Positions 23,971-32,194 of a DNA stretch of 64,000 nucleotides are shown piece after piece. The notes under the pieces were generated by a model, which did no database searches, was not told where the DNA came from, and saw only the letters and a program-made list of their open reading frames with translations. The stretch is from Pelagibius sp050043265 (GTDB taxonomy: Bacteria; Pseudomonadota; Alphaproteobacteria; Kiloniellales; Kiloniellaceae): contig JBHJIR010000018.1 in the NCBI GenBank assembly GCA_050043265.1, positions 13,559 through 77,558 on the forward strand. The letters are read 5' to 3'. Every line of letters starts with the position of its first letter. Position 1 is the first letter of the stretch. Both the position numbers and the translations under genes were made by a program.

Positions 23971-24741
23971 TCAGGCGGCGGGACGCGCCGGCAGCCCCGC
24001 CGCGCGCCGGGCCAGCACCCGGTTGCGGAACACGATCAGATACAAAAGGATGAAGAGGGATAAGTAAAGCTCCTGCACCTCGCTGGCATTGTAGAAAAGG
24101 ACCCAATCCGCCAGGCCCGTGCCGTGCAGGCGCTCCCAGAACTTGCCGATTTCACCAATCACCGCAGTCGGCAGACAGACCAGCGGCGGCAGGAAAAGAG
24201 CAAACCGCCCCTGGCGGATAGCGGCGCGCCAGAGCGCCAGCAGCGGAATGATGATACCGCCGACGATAACGCCGATCTCCAGCAGGGTACGCGGCTTCTG
24301 GTCGAGCCAGGCCGAGGTGTTGTGCAGGTTCGTCTCGCCCTGGTCGTTGACCGCCTGCCAGCTCTCCGGCGTCAGCCAGCCGGCATAGTGCTGCCCCCAG
24401 CTCGCCTCTTCCCCGGCCATGTAGATGCTGCCCAGCAGGCCGAGGAAAATCCAGATCAAGACGAGGCGGTCGCGGCGCACTTCCGGCAGAGCGAGGATCC
24501 GCAGGCAGAGAACGGCGGAGATCAGCGGAATGATGAAATGCGTGATTTCCAGCAGGCCAGTTTCGCCGACCACATAGGCTATGTAGAAGTCCGGGTTGAG
24601 GTGCCAGCTGAGCGCCAAGACGGCGGCGGCGACCAGCGGCATCCAGAGATAGAGCAGCATGGGCAGCCGCTCGGCGCCCTGCAGACGCAACGTGGTTTGC
24701 GCCTCCGCGGCGCTGGCAATGGTATCGCTGGTGTGAGACAT
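23971..24741 (-). CDS. conserved integral-membrane protein of unknown function
   Basis: A 256-residue protein with about seven hydrophobic segments. Two polar motifs are conspicuous: AGEEASWGQ near residue 109 and NDQGETNLHNTSAWL near residue 131. I recognise this motif pair from uncharacterised bacterial membrane proteins, often near polysaccharide genes, but no reaction is established. It is the first of three minus-strand genes (this, GT4, dihydroorotase) and is divergent from a GT9 gene. It may be an envelope-biogenesis factor; this is context only. Confidence 0.6.
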   Translation of the reverse strand: MSHTSDTIASAAEAQTTLRLQGAERLPMLLYLWMPLVAAAVLALSWHLNPDFYIAYVVGETGLLEITHFIIPLISAVLCLRILALPEVRRDRLVLIWIFLGLLGSIYMAGEEASWGQHYAGWLTPESWQAVNDQGETNLHNTSAWLDQKPRTLLEIGVIVGGIIIPLLALWRAAIRQGRFALFLPPLVCLPTAVIGEIGKFWERLHGTGLADWVLFYNASEVQELYLSLFILLYLIVFRNRVLARRAAGLPARPAA

Positions 24742-24927
24742 CGGGACCCGTTTCCACTGTGGACGCCGCGCCGGCCGCGCGACGCCACGTCAAGCGACAC
24801 TATGACATTTGCATGAAAAATTTCAATCGCATGACAGGCGCAGCGGCTTTATGACCTTGCACCGGGGCCGGCGGGATTTATGGTTCTGACACCCCTGCCG
24901 ACCCTCTTGGCGCCGCCGCGGAAATTC

Positions 24928-25893
24928 ATGACCTCTTCTCTTCAGCGCATCCTCGTCATCAAGCTGTCGGCCTTCGGCGATTTCGTGCTGTCGATCGCCA
25001 GCTTCCAGGCGATACGCGCCCACCACCCGGAGGCCGAGATCACGCTGCTGACCACGGCACCGTTCCACCGTCTGGCGGAGGCCAGCGGCTGCTTCGACCG
25101 GGTATGGATCGACCGCCGCCCGGCCTGGTGGCAACCCGCGGGCTGGTTCGCCCTCCGGCAACTGCTGGCCGGCGGCGGCTTCCAGCGGGTCTACGACCTG
25201 CAACGCTCGGACCGCAGCGGCGCCTATTTCCGCCTGCTGCCGCGCCCCAAGCCGGAATGGGTCGGCGTGGTATCCGGCTGCTCGCACCGCTATCAGCCAC
25301 CCCAGGACCGGGTGCTGCACATCTGCGACCGCGAGGCCCAGCAACTGGCGCTGGCCGGCGTGCCGGCGCCGGGGCTACCGGATATCTCCTTCCTCACCGC
25401 GGATCTGAGCGCCCTGGACCTGCCGGAGCGCTTCGCCCTGCTGGTGCCGGGCGGTTCGGCGCACCGTCCGGGCAAGCGCTGGCCGGCGGACAACTATGCC
25501 GCCCTCGCCCGCCACCTGCTGGACCACCACACCGTGCCGCTGCTGCTGGGCGCCGAGGCCGAACGCGCGGAGATCGCCGCCATCGCCGCCGCGGCGTCGG
25601 GCGCGCGCGATCTCTGCGGGCAGACCCGCCTGGAGGCGCTGGCCGCGCTGGGCCAGGCCGCGGCGCTGGCGGTCGGCAACGACACCGGGCCGATGCACCT
25701 GATCGCCGCGGCAGGCGCGCCTTCCCTGGTGCTCTATTCGCGGGAATCGGACCCGGCGAAGATCGCCCCGCGCGGCCCGTCGGTGCAAACCCTGCGGCGC
25801 GACAGCCTGGCCGATCTCAGCCTCGAAGACGTCCTGGCGGCTCTGCCGCCCTTCCGAAACGACGCGGCTTTGCCGCCTAGCCGGCGCGGTTGA
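24928..25893 (+). CDS. GT9-family (heptosyltransferase-like) glycosyltransferase
   Basis: A 321-residue GT9 protein. It begins with the family signature RILVIKLSAFGDFVLS and has the donor-site motif VGNDTGPMHLIAAAG in the C-terminal half. GT9 enzymes transfer ADP-heptose or similar sugars to LPS inner core in the cytoplasm. ATG 24928 is chosen because it directly precedes the Rossmann strand; ATG 24880 is possible. The 3' end overlaps the convergent second GT9 gene by 17 bases. Confidence 0.85.
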   Translation: MTSSLQRILVIKLSAFGDFVLSIASFQAIRAHHPEAEITLLTTAPFHRLAEASGCFDRVWIDRRPAWWQPAGWFALRQLLAGGGFQRVYDLQRSDRSGAYFRLLPRPKPEWVGVVSGCSHRYQPPQDRVLHICDREAQQLALAGVPAPGLPDISFLTADLSALDLPERFALLVPGGSAHRPGKRWPADNYAALARHLLDHHTVPLLLGAEAERAEIAAIAAAASGARDLCGQTRLEALAALGQAAALAVGNDTGPMHLIAAAGAPSLVLYSRESDPAKIAPRGPSVQTLRRDSLADLSLEDVLAALPPFRNDAALPPSRRG

Positions 25894-26833
25894 CCCAGGC
25901 CCACAGCCGGCGCGCTTCGGATTCCGCCGCCTCGACGGTAAGGCTTTCCATGAAGCACTGGCGAGCGGCGAAGTCGAAATCGGGCGCCCCGGTCAGTGCC
26001 TCGAAGCTTTCCGGCGTACGCACGAAGGACGCCTTTGGCCCCCAGGGGCGGTAGCGCGCCTCCGGGCTGGGCCCGAACAGGCCGAGGGTGGGCGTGCCCG
26101 CGGCGGCGGCCAGGTGCATCAGCCCGGAGTCGTTGCCGATGAAGAAGGCGGCCCGCTGCAGGCAGGCGGCGGCCACCAGCAGATCGCCGGAGCCGACTAG
26201 GTCGATGCCCCGCTCGCCCGCCGCCTGGAGGACCGGACGCGCCTGAAAGACCTCGTGCGGCGCCGCCACCACGGCGATGCGCCCGCCGGGCAGGATTCCG
26301 TCGGCGGCGGTCAGGCGCAGCGCCAGCTCAGCGAAGCGGTCGGCCGGCCAGGTCTTGCCCATCCAGTTGGCCGCCGGGGCCACCGCCAGCACCGGCGGGC
26401 CGTCCGGCAGCTTTTCCGCCGCCCGCGCCTTCACCGCCTCGGCGAGCCACAGGCGCGGCGCCGGCGGCGTCTCGGCCTTGATCAGGGCGCCGAGTTCCTC
26501 CACCCGGTGGCGTCCCGGCTGGCGCTTGCCGATGACGTAGCGCCGGCCCGCCGGCACCAGATAGGCGGTCGCCGAGCCACGCAGGTCGACGACAATGTCC
26601 CAGTACTTGAAGGCCGTGCGCCGCCACAGCTTGAGCCAGTGGCGGTTGTAGCTCTGCTTGTCGATGACGACGATGCGCTCCAGCCCCGGCACGGCGGCGA
26701 ACAGCGGCGCCGAGCGCCGGCCGACCGCCACCGTCACCTTGATCCCCGGATTCTCGTCGATCAGGCGGCCGAGCACCCCGGTGGAAAGCACGGCATCGCC
26801 GATACGGGTCGCGGTGATGAACAGCAGGCGCAT
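25877..26833 (-). CDS. GT9-family (heptosyltransferase-like) glycosyltransferase
   Basis: A 318-residue GT9 protein starting MRLLFITATRIGDAVLS and carrying FIGNDSGLMHLAAAAGTPT near residue 232 and LFGPSPEARYRPWGP soon after, the WaaC/WaaF-type donor motif. Start ATG 26833 is at the Rossmann strand; an upstream extension is arginine-rich and rejected. It is convergent with the other GT9 gene, sharing 17 bases. The two are only distantly similar, consistent with two different linkage steps in LPS core assembly. Confidence 0.87.
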   Translation of the reverse strand: MRLLFITATRIGDAVLSTGVLGRLIDENPGIKVTVAVGRRSAPLFAAVPGLERIVVIDKQSYNRHWLKLWRRTAFKYWDIVVDLRGSATAYLVPAGRRYVIGKRQPGRHRVEELGALIKAETPPAPRLWLAEAVKARAAEKLPDGPPVLAVAPAANWMGKTWPADRFAELALRLTAADGILPGGRIAVVAAPHEVFQARPVLQAAGERGIDLVGSGDLLVAAACLQRAAFFIGNDSGLMHLAAAAGTPTLGLFGPSPEARYRPWGPKASFVRTPESFEALTGAPDFDFAARQCFMESLTVEAAESEARRLWAWVNRAG

Positions 26834-26911
26834 GAAAAATCCCCGGCGGAAAGGGCGTTGCCGCCTTATAGGGTGCGGCCGGCGGCTTGGCAAAGGTCCC
26901 CTGCCCCTTCG

Positions 26912-26937
26912 CCCAGCCTTGTGTCCCAGCCTTGCAC
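26912..26937. repeat. two tandem 13-bp units
   Basis: CCCAGCCTTGTGT is followed directly by CCCAGCCTTGCAC in the divergent gap between the GT9 and ygfZ genes. Confidence 0.75.
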
Positions 26938-26975
26938 TGGCGCGCTCAGGATGCCACCTCTAGGGGCTGGGATTA

Positions 26976-27914
26976 ATGGTAGGGATCGACACAGTCATGG
27001 CGAAAGCGGCCGCTGTCATCTTGGCGCATCGCGGCGTCCTCAAGCTGGGCGGCGACGACCGGCGCAGCTTCCTGCAGGGCATCGTCTCCAACGACGTCGA
27101 GCGCGTCGCGCCGGAGACCGCGATCTGGACCGCCTTTCTGACGCCGCAGGGCAAGTTCCTCCACGAATTCTGCCTGGCAGAACAGAACGGGGCCTTCCTG
27201 CTCGACTGCGAGGCCGAACGCGCCGCCGACCTGGCGCGGCGCCTGAAACTCTACAAGCTGCGCGCCCAGGTGACGATCGAGCCGATGGACGATCTGGCCG
27301 TCGTCGCGCTGTTCGGCGAGGAGGCTCTGGCCCGGCTGGACCTGCCGGCAGAGCCGGGCTGGGCACGCCCCTTCGGCGAATCCGATGCCGCCGGCACCGG
27401 GGGCCTCGTCTTCGTCGATCCGCGTCTGGCCGGGCTGGGCGCCCGCGCGGTCCTGCCAAAGGCGACGGCGCAGCAGACCCTGGAACAGGCCGGCTTCGCT
27501 CCGGTAACGCTCGACGCCTACGACGCCCTGCGCATTGCCGCCGGCGTGCCCGACGGCAGCCGCGACCTGGAGGTCGAGAAGGCAACGCTGCTGGAAAGCG
27601 GCTTCGACGAGTTGCACGGCGTCGACTGGGACAAGGGCTGTTACATGGGCCAGGAACTGACCGCGCGCACCAAGTACCGCGGCCTGGTGAAGAAGCGCCT
27701 GGTTCCGGTGGAGATCGCCGGTCCGGCGCCGGAGCCCGGCACCGCGATCACCCGCGACGGCAAGGCGGCCGGCGAGTTGCGCTCGTCGGGCGGCCGCGAT
27801 GGCGGCAGCCTGGGCCTGGCCCTGCTGCGGCTGGAGTCGCTGGACGACGGCGAGCCGCTGATGGCCGGCGATGCCGCCGTCACTCCGAAAAAGCCCGCCT
27901 GGGCGGATTTCTAG
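26976..27914 (+). CDS. ygfZ: folate-binding YgfZ/CAF17-type iron-sulfur cluster factor
   Basis: A 312-residue GcvT-related protein. The YgfZ signature KGCYMGQELTARTKYRG near residue 219 contains the essential cysteine, and DRRSFLQGIVSNDV is at the N-terminus. YgfZ uses tetrahydrofolate and supports assembly or repair of Fe-S enzymes such as MiaB. ATG 26976 is chosen; ATG 26997 is an alternative, and neither has a strong ribosome site. The divergent GT9 gene is functionally unrelated. Confidence 0.9.
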   Translation: MVGIDTVMAKAAAVILAHRGVLKLGGDDRRSFLQGIVSNDVERVAPETAIWTAFLTPQGKFLHEFCLAEQNGAFLLDCEAERAADLARRLKLYKLRAQVTIEPMDDLAVVALFGEEALARLDLPAEPGWARPFGESDAAGTGGLVFVDPRLAGLGARAVLPKATAQQTLEQAGFAPVTLDAYDALRIAAGVPDGSRDLEVEKATLLESGFDELHGVDWDKGCYMGQELTARTKYRGLVKKRLVPVEIAGPAPEPGTAITRDGKAAGELRSSGGRDGGSLGLALLRLESLDDGEPLMAGDAAVTPKKPAWADF

Positions 27915-28033
27915 GCCGAAAGTCCCCTCACCCTCCCACTTACGCGAGCCCCTCCCTCTCCCCACCGTGAGAGAGGGTTGCAAAGGGTTCGTGCGGCGCG
28001 AGCCGCCCGTTACCCGAAGCCGGGTGAGGGGGA

Positions 28034-28085
28034 GCCGGGCCCAGAAGTGCCGGGCCCAGAACGCCGGGCCCAGAACGCCGGGAAG
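28034..28085. repeat. three and a half tandem 14-15 bp units downstream of meaB
   Basis: GCCGGGCCCAGAAGT (28034-28048), then GCCGGGCCCAGAAC twice (28049-28062, 28063-28076), then a partial GCCGGGAAG. The array ends three bases before the meaB stop codon. Confidence 0.88.
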
Positions 28086-28087
28086 TA

Positions 28088-29026
28088 TCAGTCGACGATA
28101 GCGGCGGCGAGGTCGGCGAGGCGCTCGTAGGGCGCGTCGCCGCGGTCCAGGTTCATGCGGCAGCCGAGCATCTCGGCCCGCTTCACGCCTTCGCGCCCGA
28201 AGCGCGTGGACAGCGCCTCGCGGAACCACAGCTTGGCATTGCTCAGCCGCCGGCTTTCCAACCGCCCGGCCTCGTCGAGCCAGTCGGCGTGGCGCTCCAG
28301 CGCGGCGATCAGCGGGGAAATGCCGGTGCCCTTCTGGGCCGAGACCGGCAGGATCGGCACGGTCCAGCCGTCGCGCCGGCGCTGATGGCTGAGGGCCGCG
28401 CGCAGGTCGGCCTGGGTGCGCTGCGCCGCCTCGCTGTCGGCCTTGGTCACCACCGCAAGATCGGGGATCTCCATGATGCCGGCCTTCATGAACTGCAGGG
28501 AATCGCCGGAACCCGGCTGCACGCAGAACACCACGGTATCCGCGACCCAGGCAACGTCAGTCTCCGACTGGCCGACGCCGACGGTCTCGATCAGCACGGT
28601 GTCGTAGACCGCGCGCATCAGCAGCATGCCGCCGACGGTGAGTTCGGCGAGGCCGCCCAGGCGGTCGCGTGCCGCCATCGAGCGCACGAAGACACCGCTG
28701 TCTTCCGGATCGGTGATCAGCCGCAGGCGGTCGCCCAGCAAGGCGCCGCCGGTCTGGCGCGACGACGGATCGACGGCGATGACCCCGACCGTCTGGCCGG
28801 CTTCGCGCAGCCGCGGGATGAGGGCGCCCAGCAGGGTCGACTTGCCGACTCCCGGCGGGCCGGTGACGCCGATCACGCGGCCGCGCGGCGCCGAATAGGC
28901 CGCGTCCAGCAGGCTGATGGTCTGGAGCGCGTCGGGAGAGGACTCCAGCACGGCCAGAGCCTCCGCCATGGCGGCCTTGCCGCCGTCGGTGAGCTCCTTG
29001 AGAGTCATGGTGCGCCCGAGTGTCAT
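28088..29026 (-). CDS. meaB: methylmalonyl-CoA mutase-associated GTPase MeaB
   Basis: A 312-residue G3E-type P-loop GTPase. Walker A GPPGVGKST is at 56-64, followed by VIAVDPSSRQTGGALLGDRLR, ETVGVGQSE and VTKAD, the ArgK/MeaB pattern. It loads and protects adenosylcobalamin on methylmalonyl-CoA mutase. ATG 29026 is preferred, ATG 29008 is possible. No mutase subunit is in the window. The AcuI-type reductase some 18 kb away can yield propionyl-CoA, so a propionate route may exist in this genome. Confidence 0.9.
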   Translation of the reverse strand: MTLGRTMTLKELTDGGKAAMAEALAVLESSPDALQTISLLDAAYSAPRGRVIGVTGPPGVGKSTLLGALIPRLREAGQTVGVIAVDPSSRQTGGALLGDRLRLITDPEDSGVFVRSMAARDRLGGLAELTVGGMLLMRAVYDTVLIETVGVGQSETDVAWVADTVVFCVQPGSGDSLQFMKAGIMEIPDLAVVTKADSEAAQRTQADLRAALSHQRRRDGWTVPILPVSAQKGTGISPLIAALERHADWLDEAGRLESRRLSNAKLWFREALSTRFGREGVKRAEMLGCRMNLDRGDAPYERLADLAAAIVD

Positions 29027-29117
29027 AGACTCAAGTTGGCCGCGTCTCGCCCGATGGGTCAAGCGCGAAGATGTTAAGAAAGCCAGCCGCAGGGCCGAAA
29101 AAACGGGGTTGAAGAGG

Positions 29118-29146
29118 CTTGATCTGCCTCAAGGCGTTCCCTACCT
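29118..29146 (+). promoter_or_regulatory. possible RpoH heat-shock promoter of the hsp20 gene
   Basis: CTTGAT (29118-29123), 16 bases, then CCTACCT (29140-29146), which is close to the alphaproteobacterial RpoH pattern (CTTGA, 16-17 bases, C-rich -10). It would start transcription about 60 bases before the Hsp20 ATG. Inferred from pattern only. Confidence 0.35.
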
Positions 29147-29210
29147 GGGGGATCTAAGGTCCTTCAATCGTCATCCAAAGACGTCCACATGTAACATTTG
29201 GAGGTTAGGA

Positions 29211-29702
29211 ATGGCTCTCAAGGATTTGGCCCCCTGGCATCACGCCAAGGGAAGCAACACCCCCGCACTGACCGCCCTGCACCGCGAGGTCGACCGCGTT
29301 TTCGACAGCTTCTGGGGCAGCCTCGGCGCGCCCGCGCTGTTCGGCGAGAACGGCGGCGGTATCGCCCTCGACGTGCGCGTCGACGCCACCGAAGACGACA
29401 AGGCCTACCACGTCACCGCCGAACTTCCCGGCATGAGCGAGGAGGACGTCGAGGTCACCTTCGCAGACAACACGCTGACGATTTCCGGTGAGAAGAAGGA
29501 AGAAAAGGAGGTCAAGGAGGAGAACGTTCACCGCCGCGAGCGCTCCTTCGGCAGCTTCCGCCGCGCCTTCACCCTGCCGTCCGAGGTCGACGAGGCGAAG
29601 ATCGCCGCCACCTTCAAGGACGGCGTCATGACCATCGACCTGCCGAAATCGCAGACCGCACAGAAAAAGGCAAAGAAGATCACCATCTCGCGCGGGGAGT
29701 AG
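29211..29702 (+). CDS. Hsp20/alpha-crystallin family small heat-shock protein
   Basis: A 163-residue small heat-shock protein. The alpha-crystallin domain spans about residues 50-145, with VTAELPGMSEEDVEVTF, FGSFRRAFTLP and FKDGVMTIDLPK as landmarks, and a Lys-rich C-terminus. It holds unfolding proteins in a refoldable state. ATG 29211 is 8 bases after GGAGG. An RpoH-like promoter lies upstream and an intrinsic terminator downstream, so it looks monocistronic. Confidence 0.92.
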   Translation: MALKDLAPWHHAKGSNTPALTALHREVDRVFDSFWGSLGAPALFGENGGGIALDVRVDATEDDKAYHVTAELPGMSEEDVEVTFADNTLTISGEKKEEKEVKEENVHRRERSFGSFRRAFTLPSEVDEAKIAATFKDGVMTIDLPKSQTAQKKAKKITISRGE

Positions 29703-29733
29703 GCGTCAGGCTTCTCTCACCTCGTCGGAGACA

Positions 29734-29783
29734 CGGGCCGTTCCTCCCAACGACTGTTGCGGGGAACGGCCCGCTTTATTTTC
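29734..29783 (+). terminator. intrinsic terminator after hsp20
   Basis: An 11-bp stem (29734-29744 with 29763-29773, CGGGCCGTTCC and its complement) is followed by the T-rich tract CTTTATTTTCC. Confidence 0.8.
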
Positions 29784-29896
29784 CGAAACAGCCTTTCCAT
29801 CCTGCGCGGAAATCCCTCCGCACGTTAATCTTTGTTAAGCAATCCCGCGCGATACTGCGGCAGGAAACGACCCTGACATCGGAGGGGGATACCCCC

Positions 29897-30124
29897 ATGA
29901 CGTTCAAGCATCTGGTCTCGCAGGAAAATCCGGACGGCAAGCGCACCGAGGAAATCCTGACGGAGATCCGCGCCGAGATCCTCAGCCGCATGGCGAGCTA
30001 TGGCGACGATCCGCGTCCCGAGGCCAAGGCGGTGATGGAGAACAACCTGAAGATCGCCCAGTTGCTGACCGACGCCATTCATCTGGCCGAAATCAATACC
30101 AACAAGCTGGCCGAAGTGATCTGA
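29897..30124 (+). CDS. small conserved hypothetical protein
   Basis: A 75-residue acidic helical protein of unknown function. It has a good ribosome site (GGAGGGGG, 8 bases before ATG), a charged N-terminal half (TEEILTEIRAEILSRM) and a C-terminal helix rich in Leu/Ile/Ala (NNLKIAQLLTDAIHLAEINT). No metal ligands, signal peptide or membrane segment are visible. A possible very basic small ORF follows after 13 bases. Confidence 0.65.
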   Translation: MTFKHLVSQENPDGKRTEEILTEIRAEILSRMASYGDDPRPEAKAVMENNLKIAQLLTDAIHLAEINTNKLAEVI

Positions 30125-30137
30125 GGGAGAACGAACA

Positions 30138-30305
30138 ATGCGCCGCAGCCAAATGAAACGCAGCCGCCGCCAGGGCTTGCAGCCGCAGCCCCGCCGGTGC
30201 GATGCTCGTCTGACCGATGAGCCAGTTACCCTCCGTCGCATCGCACTACGCCCGGGAAGGCGAGCTGACCGGCCGAATCCTTTCCGCGCTTACGGCCGCG
30301 GGTAA
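30138..30305 (+). CDS. possible small basic protein overlapping a methyltransferase gene
   Basis: A 55-residue frame starts at an ATG with a good GAGGGAG ribosome site, 13 bases after the preceding stop. The product would be strongly basic (about 15 Arg; begins MRRSQMKRSRRQG). Its last 89 bases overlap the start of the methyltransferase gene in another frame. It could be a genuine small RNA/DNA-binding protein or a leader peptide coupling translation, or an accident of GC-rich sequence. Only the start context favours it. Confidence 0.3.
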   Translation: MRRSQMKRSRRQGLQPQPRRCDARLTDEPVTLRRIALRPGRRADRPNPFRAYGRG

Positions 30306-31059
30306 GGACCTCGACCGGCTTACCGCCGCCGACATCGCCCCCTACGACCAGTTCCACAGCCGCGGCCACAAGGCGACGGCCGAACTCGCCGAACTGCTGC
30401 GCCCGCAGCGCGGCCAGCTGGCGCTCGACCTCGGCTGCGGTATCGGCGGCCCGGCGCGCTGGCTGGCCAGCGAGCGCGGCTGCCAGGTGGTCGGCCTCGA
30501 CCTCACCGAGGTCTACTGCCGCACCGCCAGTGAACTGAGCGCCCGCGTGCGCCTGGACAGGCAGACCCGCTTCATCTGCGCCGACGCCCTGCACCTGCCC
30601 TTCGCCGATGCCAGCTTCGACCTGGTGTGGACCCAGCACGCCGCCATGAACATCGCCGACAAGGCACGGCTGTACCGCGAAGTCGCCCGGGTGCTGCAGC
30701 CCGGCGGGCGCTTCGGCCTCTACGACGTCATGGCCGGGCCCAAGGACGGAGAGGAGGGCCTGCCCTACTTCCCGGTGCCCTGGTCGGACAGCGCCGCCTG
30801 GAGCCACCTGATGGCGCCCCAAGGGGTGCGCGAGGCGGTGCTCGCCACCGGCCTCAAGGAGCGCCACTGGCGCGACCTCACCGAGGACGCCAAGGCCTGG
30901 AGCGAGAAAGCCGTCGCCGCGCAGGCTTCCGCAAAAACGTCAACCGGCCCGGCCCTGATCCTCGGCCCCGCCTTCGCCGAGATGGTCGCCAACCTGCGCC
31001 GCAGCCTGTTCGAGGACCGCATCGCCATCGTCCAGGCGGTGTTCGACAAGGCAGGCTGA
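30217..31059 (+). CDS. class I SAM-dependent methyltransferase (UbiE/sarcosine-methyltransferase-like)
   Basis: A 280-residue methyltransferase. YDQFHSRGHKAT near residue 43 is typical of small-molecule N- or C-methyltransferases in this clade, and motif I is LALDLGCGIGGPARWL near residue 68. An acidic ribose-binding turn (VVGLDLTE) and post-motif LPFADASFDLVWTQHAAMNI follow. No membrane segment is seen. The ATG falls within a possible small overlapping frame. Substrate unknown. Confidence 0.8.
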   Translation: MSQLPSVASHYAREGELTGRILSALTAAGKDLDRLTAADIAPYDQFHSRGHKATAELAELLRPQRGQLALDLGCGIGGPARWLASERGCQVVGLDLTEVYCRTASELSARVRLDRQTRFICADALHLPFADASFDLVWTQHAAMNIADKARLYREVARVLQPGGRFGLYDVMAGPKDGEEGLPYFPVPWSDSAAWSHLMAPQGVREAVLATGLKERHWRDLTEDAKAWSEKAVAAQASAKTSTGPALILGPAFAEMVANLRRSLFEDRIAIVQAVFDKAG

Positions 31060-31196
31060 GGCCGGCCACCCCAAAGTCCTACCACTTCCTGGCAAAGGCG
31101 CCCCACTCCCGTGTCGTTGATGGGGGGCGACCACCAGCGTCAAATGGCGTCCTCGCGACCATTACCCACCGTCGCCACAAAAAGGGGGAACGCGCC

Positions 31197-32042
31197 ATGG
31201 CCCTACCTGCAACGGTTACCCACCGCAACCTGCAACGCGGCGCCAGAGGCGCCGAAGCCGAGGTCCTGCAGGATCTGATGAACCGCATCGGCGCCCTGCT
31301 GGGCTGCGATGGCGATTTCGGGCCCGGCACCGAAGCGGCCGTGAAGGAAGCGCAGGACATCGCCGGCCTGCCGGTCACCGGCATTGCCGACGCGGCAACC
31401 TGGGACTGGCTGGAAAGCCAGCCGGAGCCCTCCGACGTCATCCCCACCGAAGCGGTCACCTTCATCGTCCGCGAGGAGGTTGGCAGCCGGAAATACTACG
31501 ACCAGCACGTCGCCATCCCGCATTTTCCCGGCGTGGAAAGCGGCGTCACCATCGGCGTCGGATACGATCTGCGCTTTCAGGAACCGGCGGACTTCGAGGC
31601 CGACTGGGCCGGCATCCTGACGCCGTCGGAGATGGCGGCGCTGCGCCCGCATATCGGCCGCAACGGCAGCGCCGAGGCCGTCGCGGCGTTACGGCAGCTA
31701 CGCATCGCCTTTCCCGCCGCCTGGCAGGTCTTCGTGAAGCGCGCGCTGCCGCGCGCCGTCGGTCAGACCGCAAACTGCTACGGCGGCCTCGAGGTCCTGC
31801 CGCCGCTGTGCCGCGGCGCCCTGGTCAGCCTGGTCTACAACCGCGGCACCAAGCTGAACGGCAGCTCGCGCCGGGAAATGAAGGCGATACACGACCACCT
31901 AGTCGACGGACGGCTGGACAAGGTGGCCGGTGAGATCGAGAGCATGAAACGCCTGTGGCCCGACAGCGAGGGCCTGCGCAAACGCCGTGACAAGGAAGCG
32001 GCCATGTGGCGCAAGGGGCTGGCCCAGGCCGGAGTCGCCTGA
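31197..32042 (+). CDS. peptidoglycan-binding, lysozyme-like protein
   Basis: A 281-residue two-domain protein. A PG_binding_1 domain (about residues 12-66, DGDFGPGTEAAVKEAQ) precedes a lysozyme-like domain starting VTFIVREEVGSRKYYD, with the ESGVTIGVGYDLR turn typical of T4-lysozyme-fold enzymes. The catalytic Glu is likely in VREEVG. There is no signal peptide, as in phage endolysins, but no other phage gene is nearby. Start ATG 31197 has AAAGGGGGAA upstream. A strong bidirectional terminator follows. Confidence 0.75.
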   Translation: MALPATVTHRNLQRGARGAEAEVLQDLMNRIGALLGCDGDFGPGTEAAVKEAQDIAGLPVTGIADAATWDWLESQPEPSDVIPTEAVTFIVREEVGSRKYYDQHVAIPHFPGVESGVTIGVGYDLRFQEPADFEADWAGILTPSEMAALRPHIGRNGSAEAVAALRQLRIAFPAAWQVFVKRALPRAVGQTANCYGGLEVLPPLCRGALVSLVYNRGTKLNGSSRREMKAIHDHLVDGRLDKVAGEIESMKRLWPDSEGLRKRRDKEAAMWRKGLAQAGVA

Positions 32043-32102
32043 GAGCCTCCTCTCACCGCAACAGCCGCCATGCCCGGGACAGGCCCAGGGTCACAGGGAA
32101 TC

Positions 32103-32136
32103 AAAAAGGCCCTCTCCGCGAAGAGAGGGCCTTTTT
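32103..32136. terminator. bidirectional intrinsic terminator
   Basis: AAAAAGGCCCTCTC pairs with GAGAGGGCCTTTTT around a six-base loop. There is a T-run on both strands, so it can end the lysozyme-like gene (plus) and ppdK (minus). Confidence 0.88.
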
Positions 32137-32150
32137 AGTCCATGCACAGT

Positions 32151-32184
32151 CATCACCCTGAAGAGGCCATCACCCTGAAGAGGG
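32151..32184. repeat. two tandem 17-bp units downstream of ppdK
   Basis: CATCACCCTGAAGAGGC (32151-32167) and CATCACCCTGAAGAGGG (32168-32184), 16 of 17 identical, lie between the ppdK stop and the shared terminator. Confidence 0.85.
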
Positions 32185-32194
32185 CGCGATGGCC

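Noticed and set aside
28034..28085. Possible CRISPR-like array
   Set aside because: Units are 14-15 bp and directly adjacent without spacers; a simple tandem repeat.
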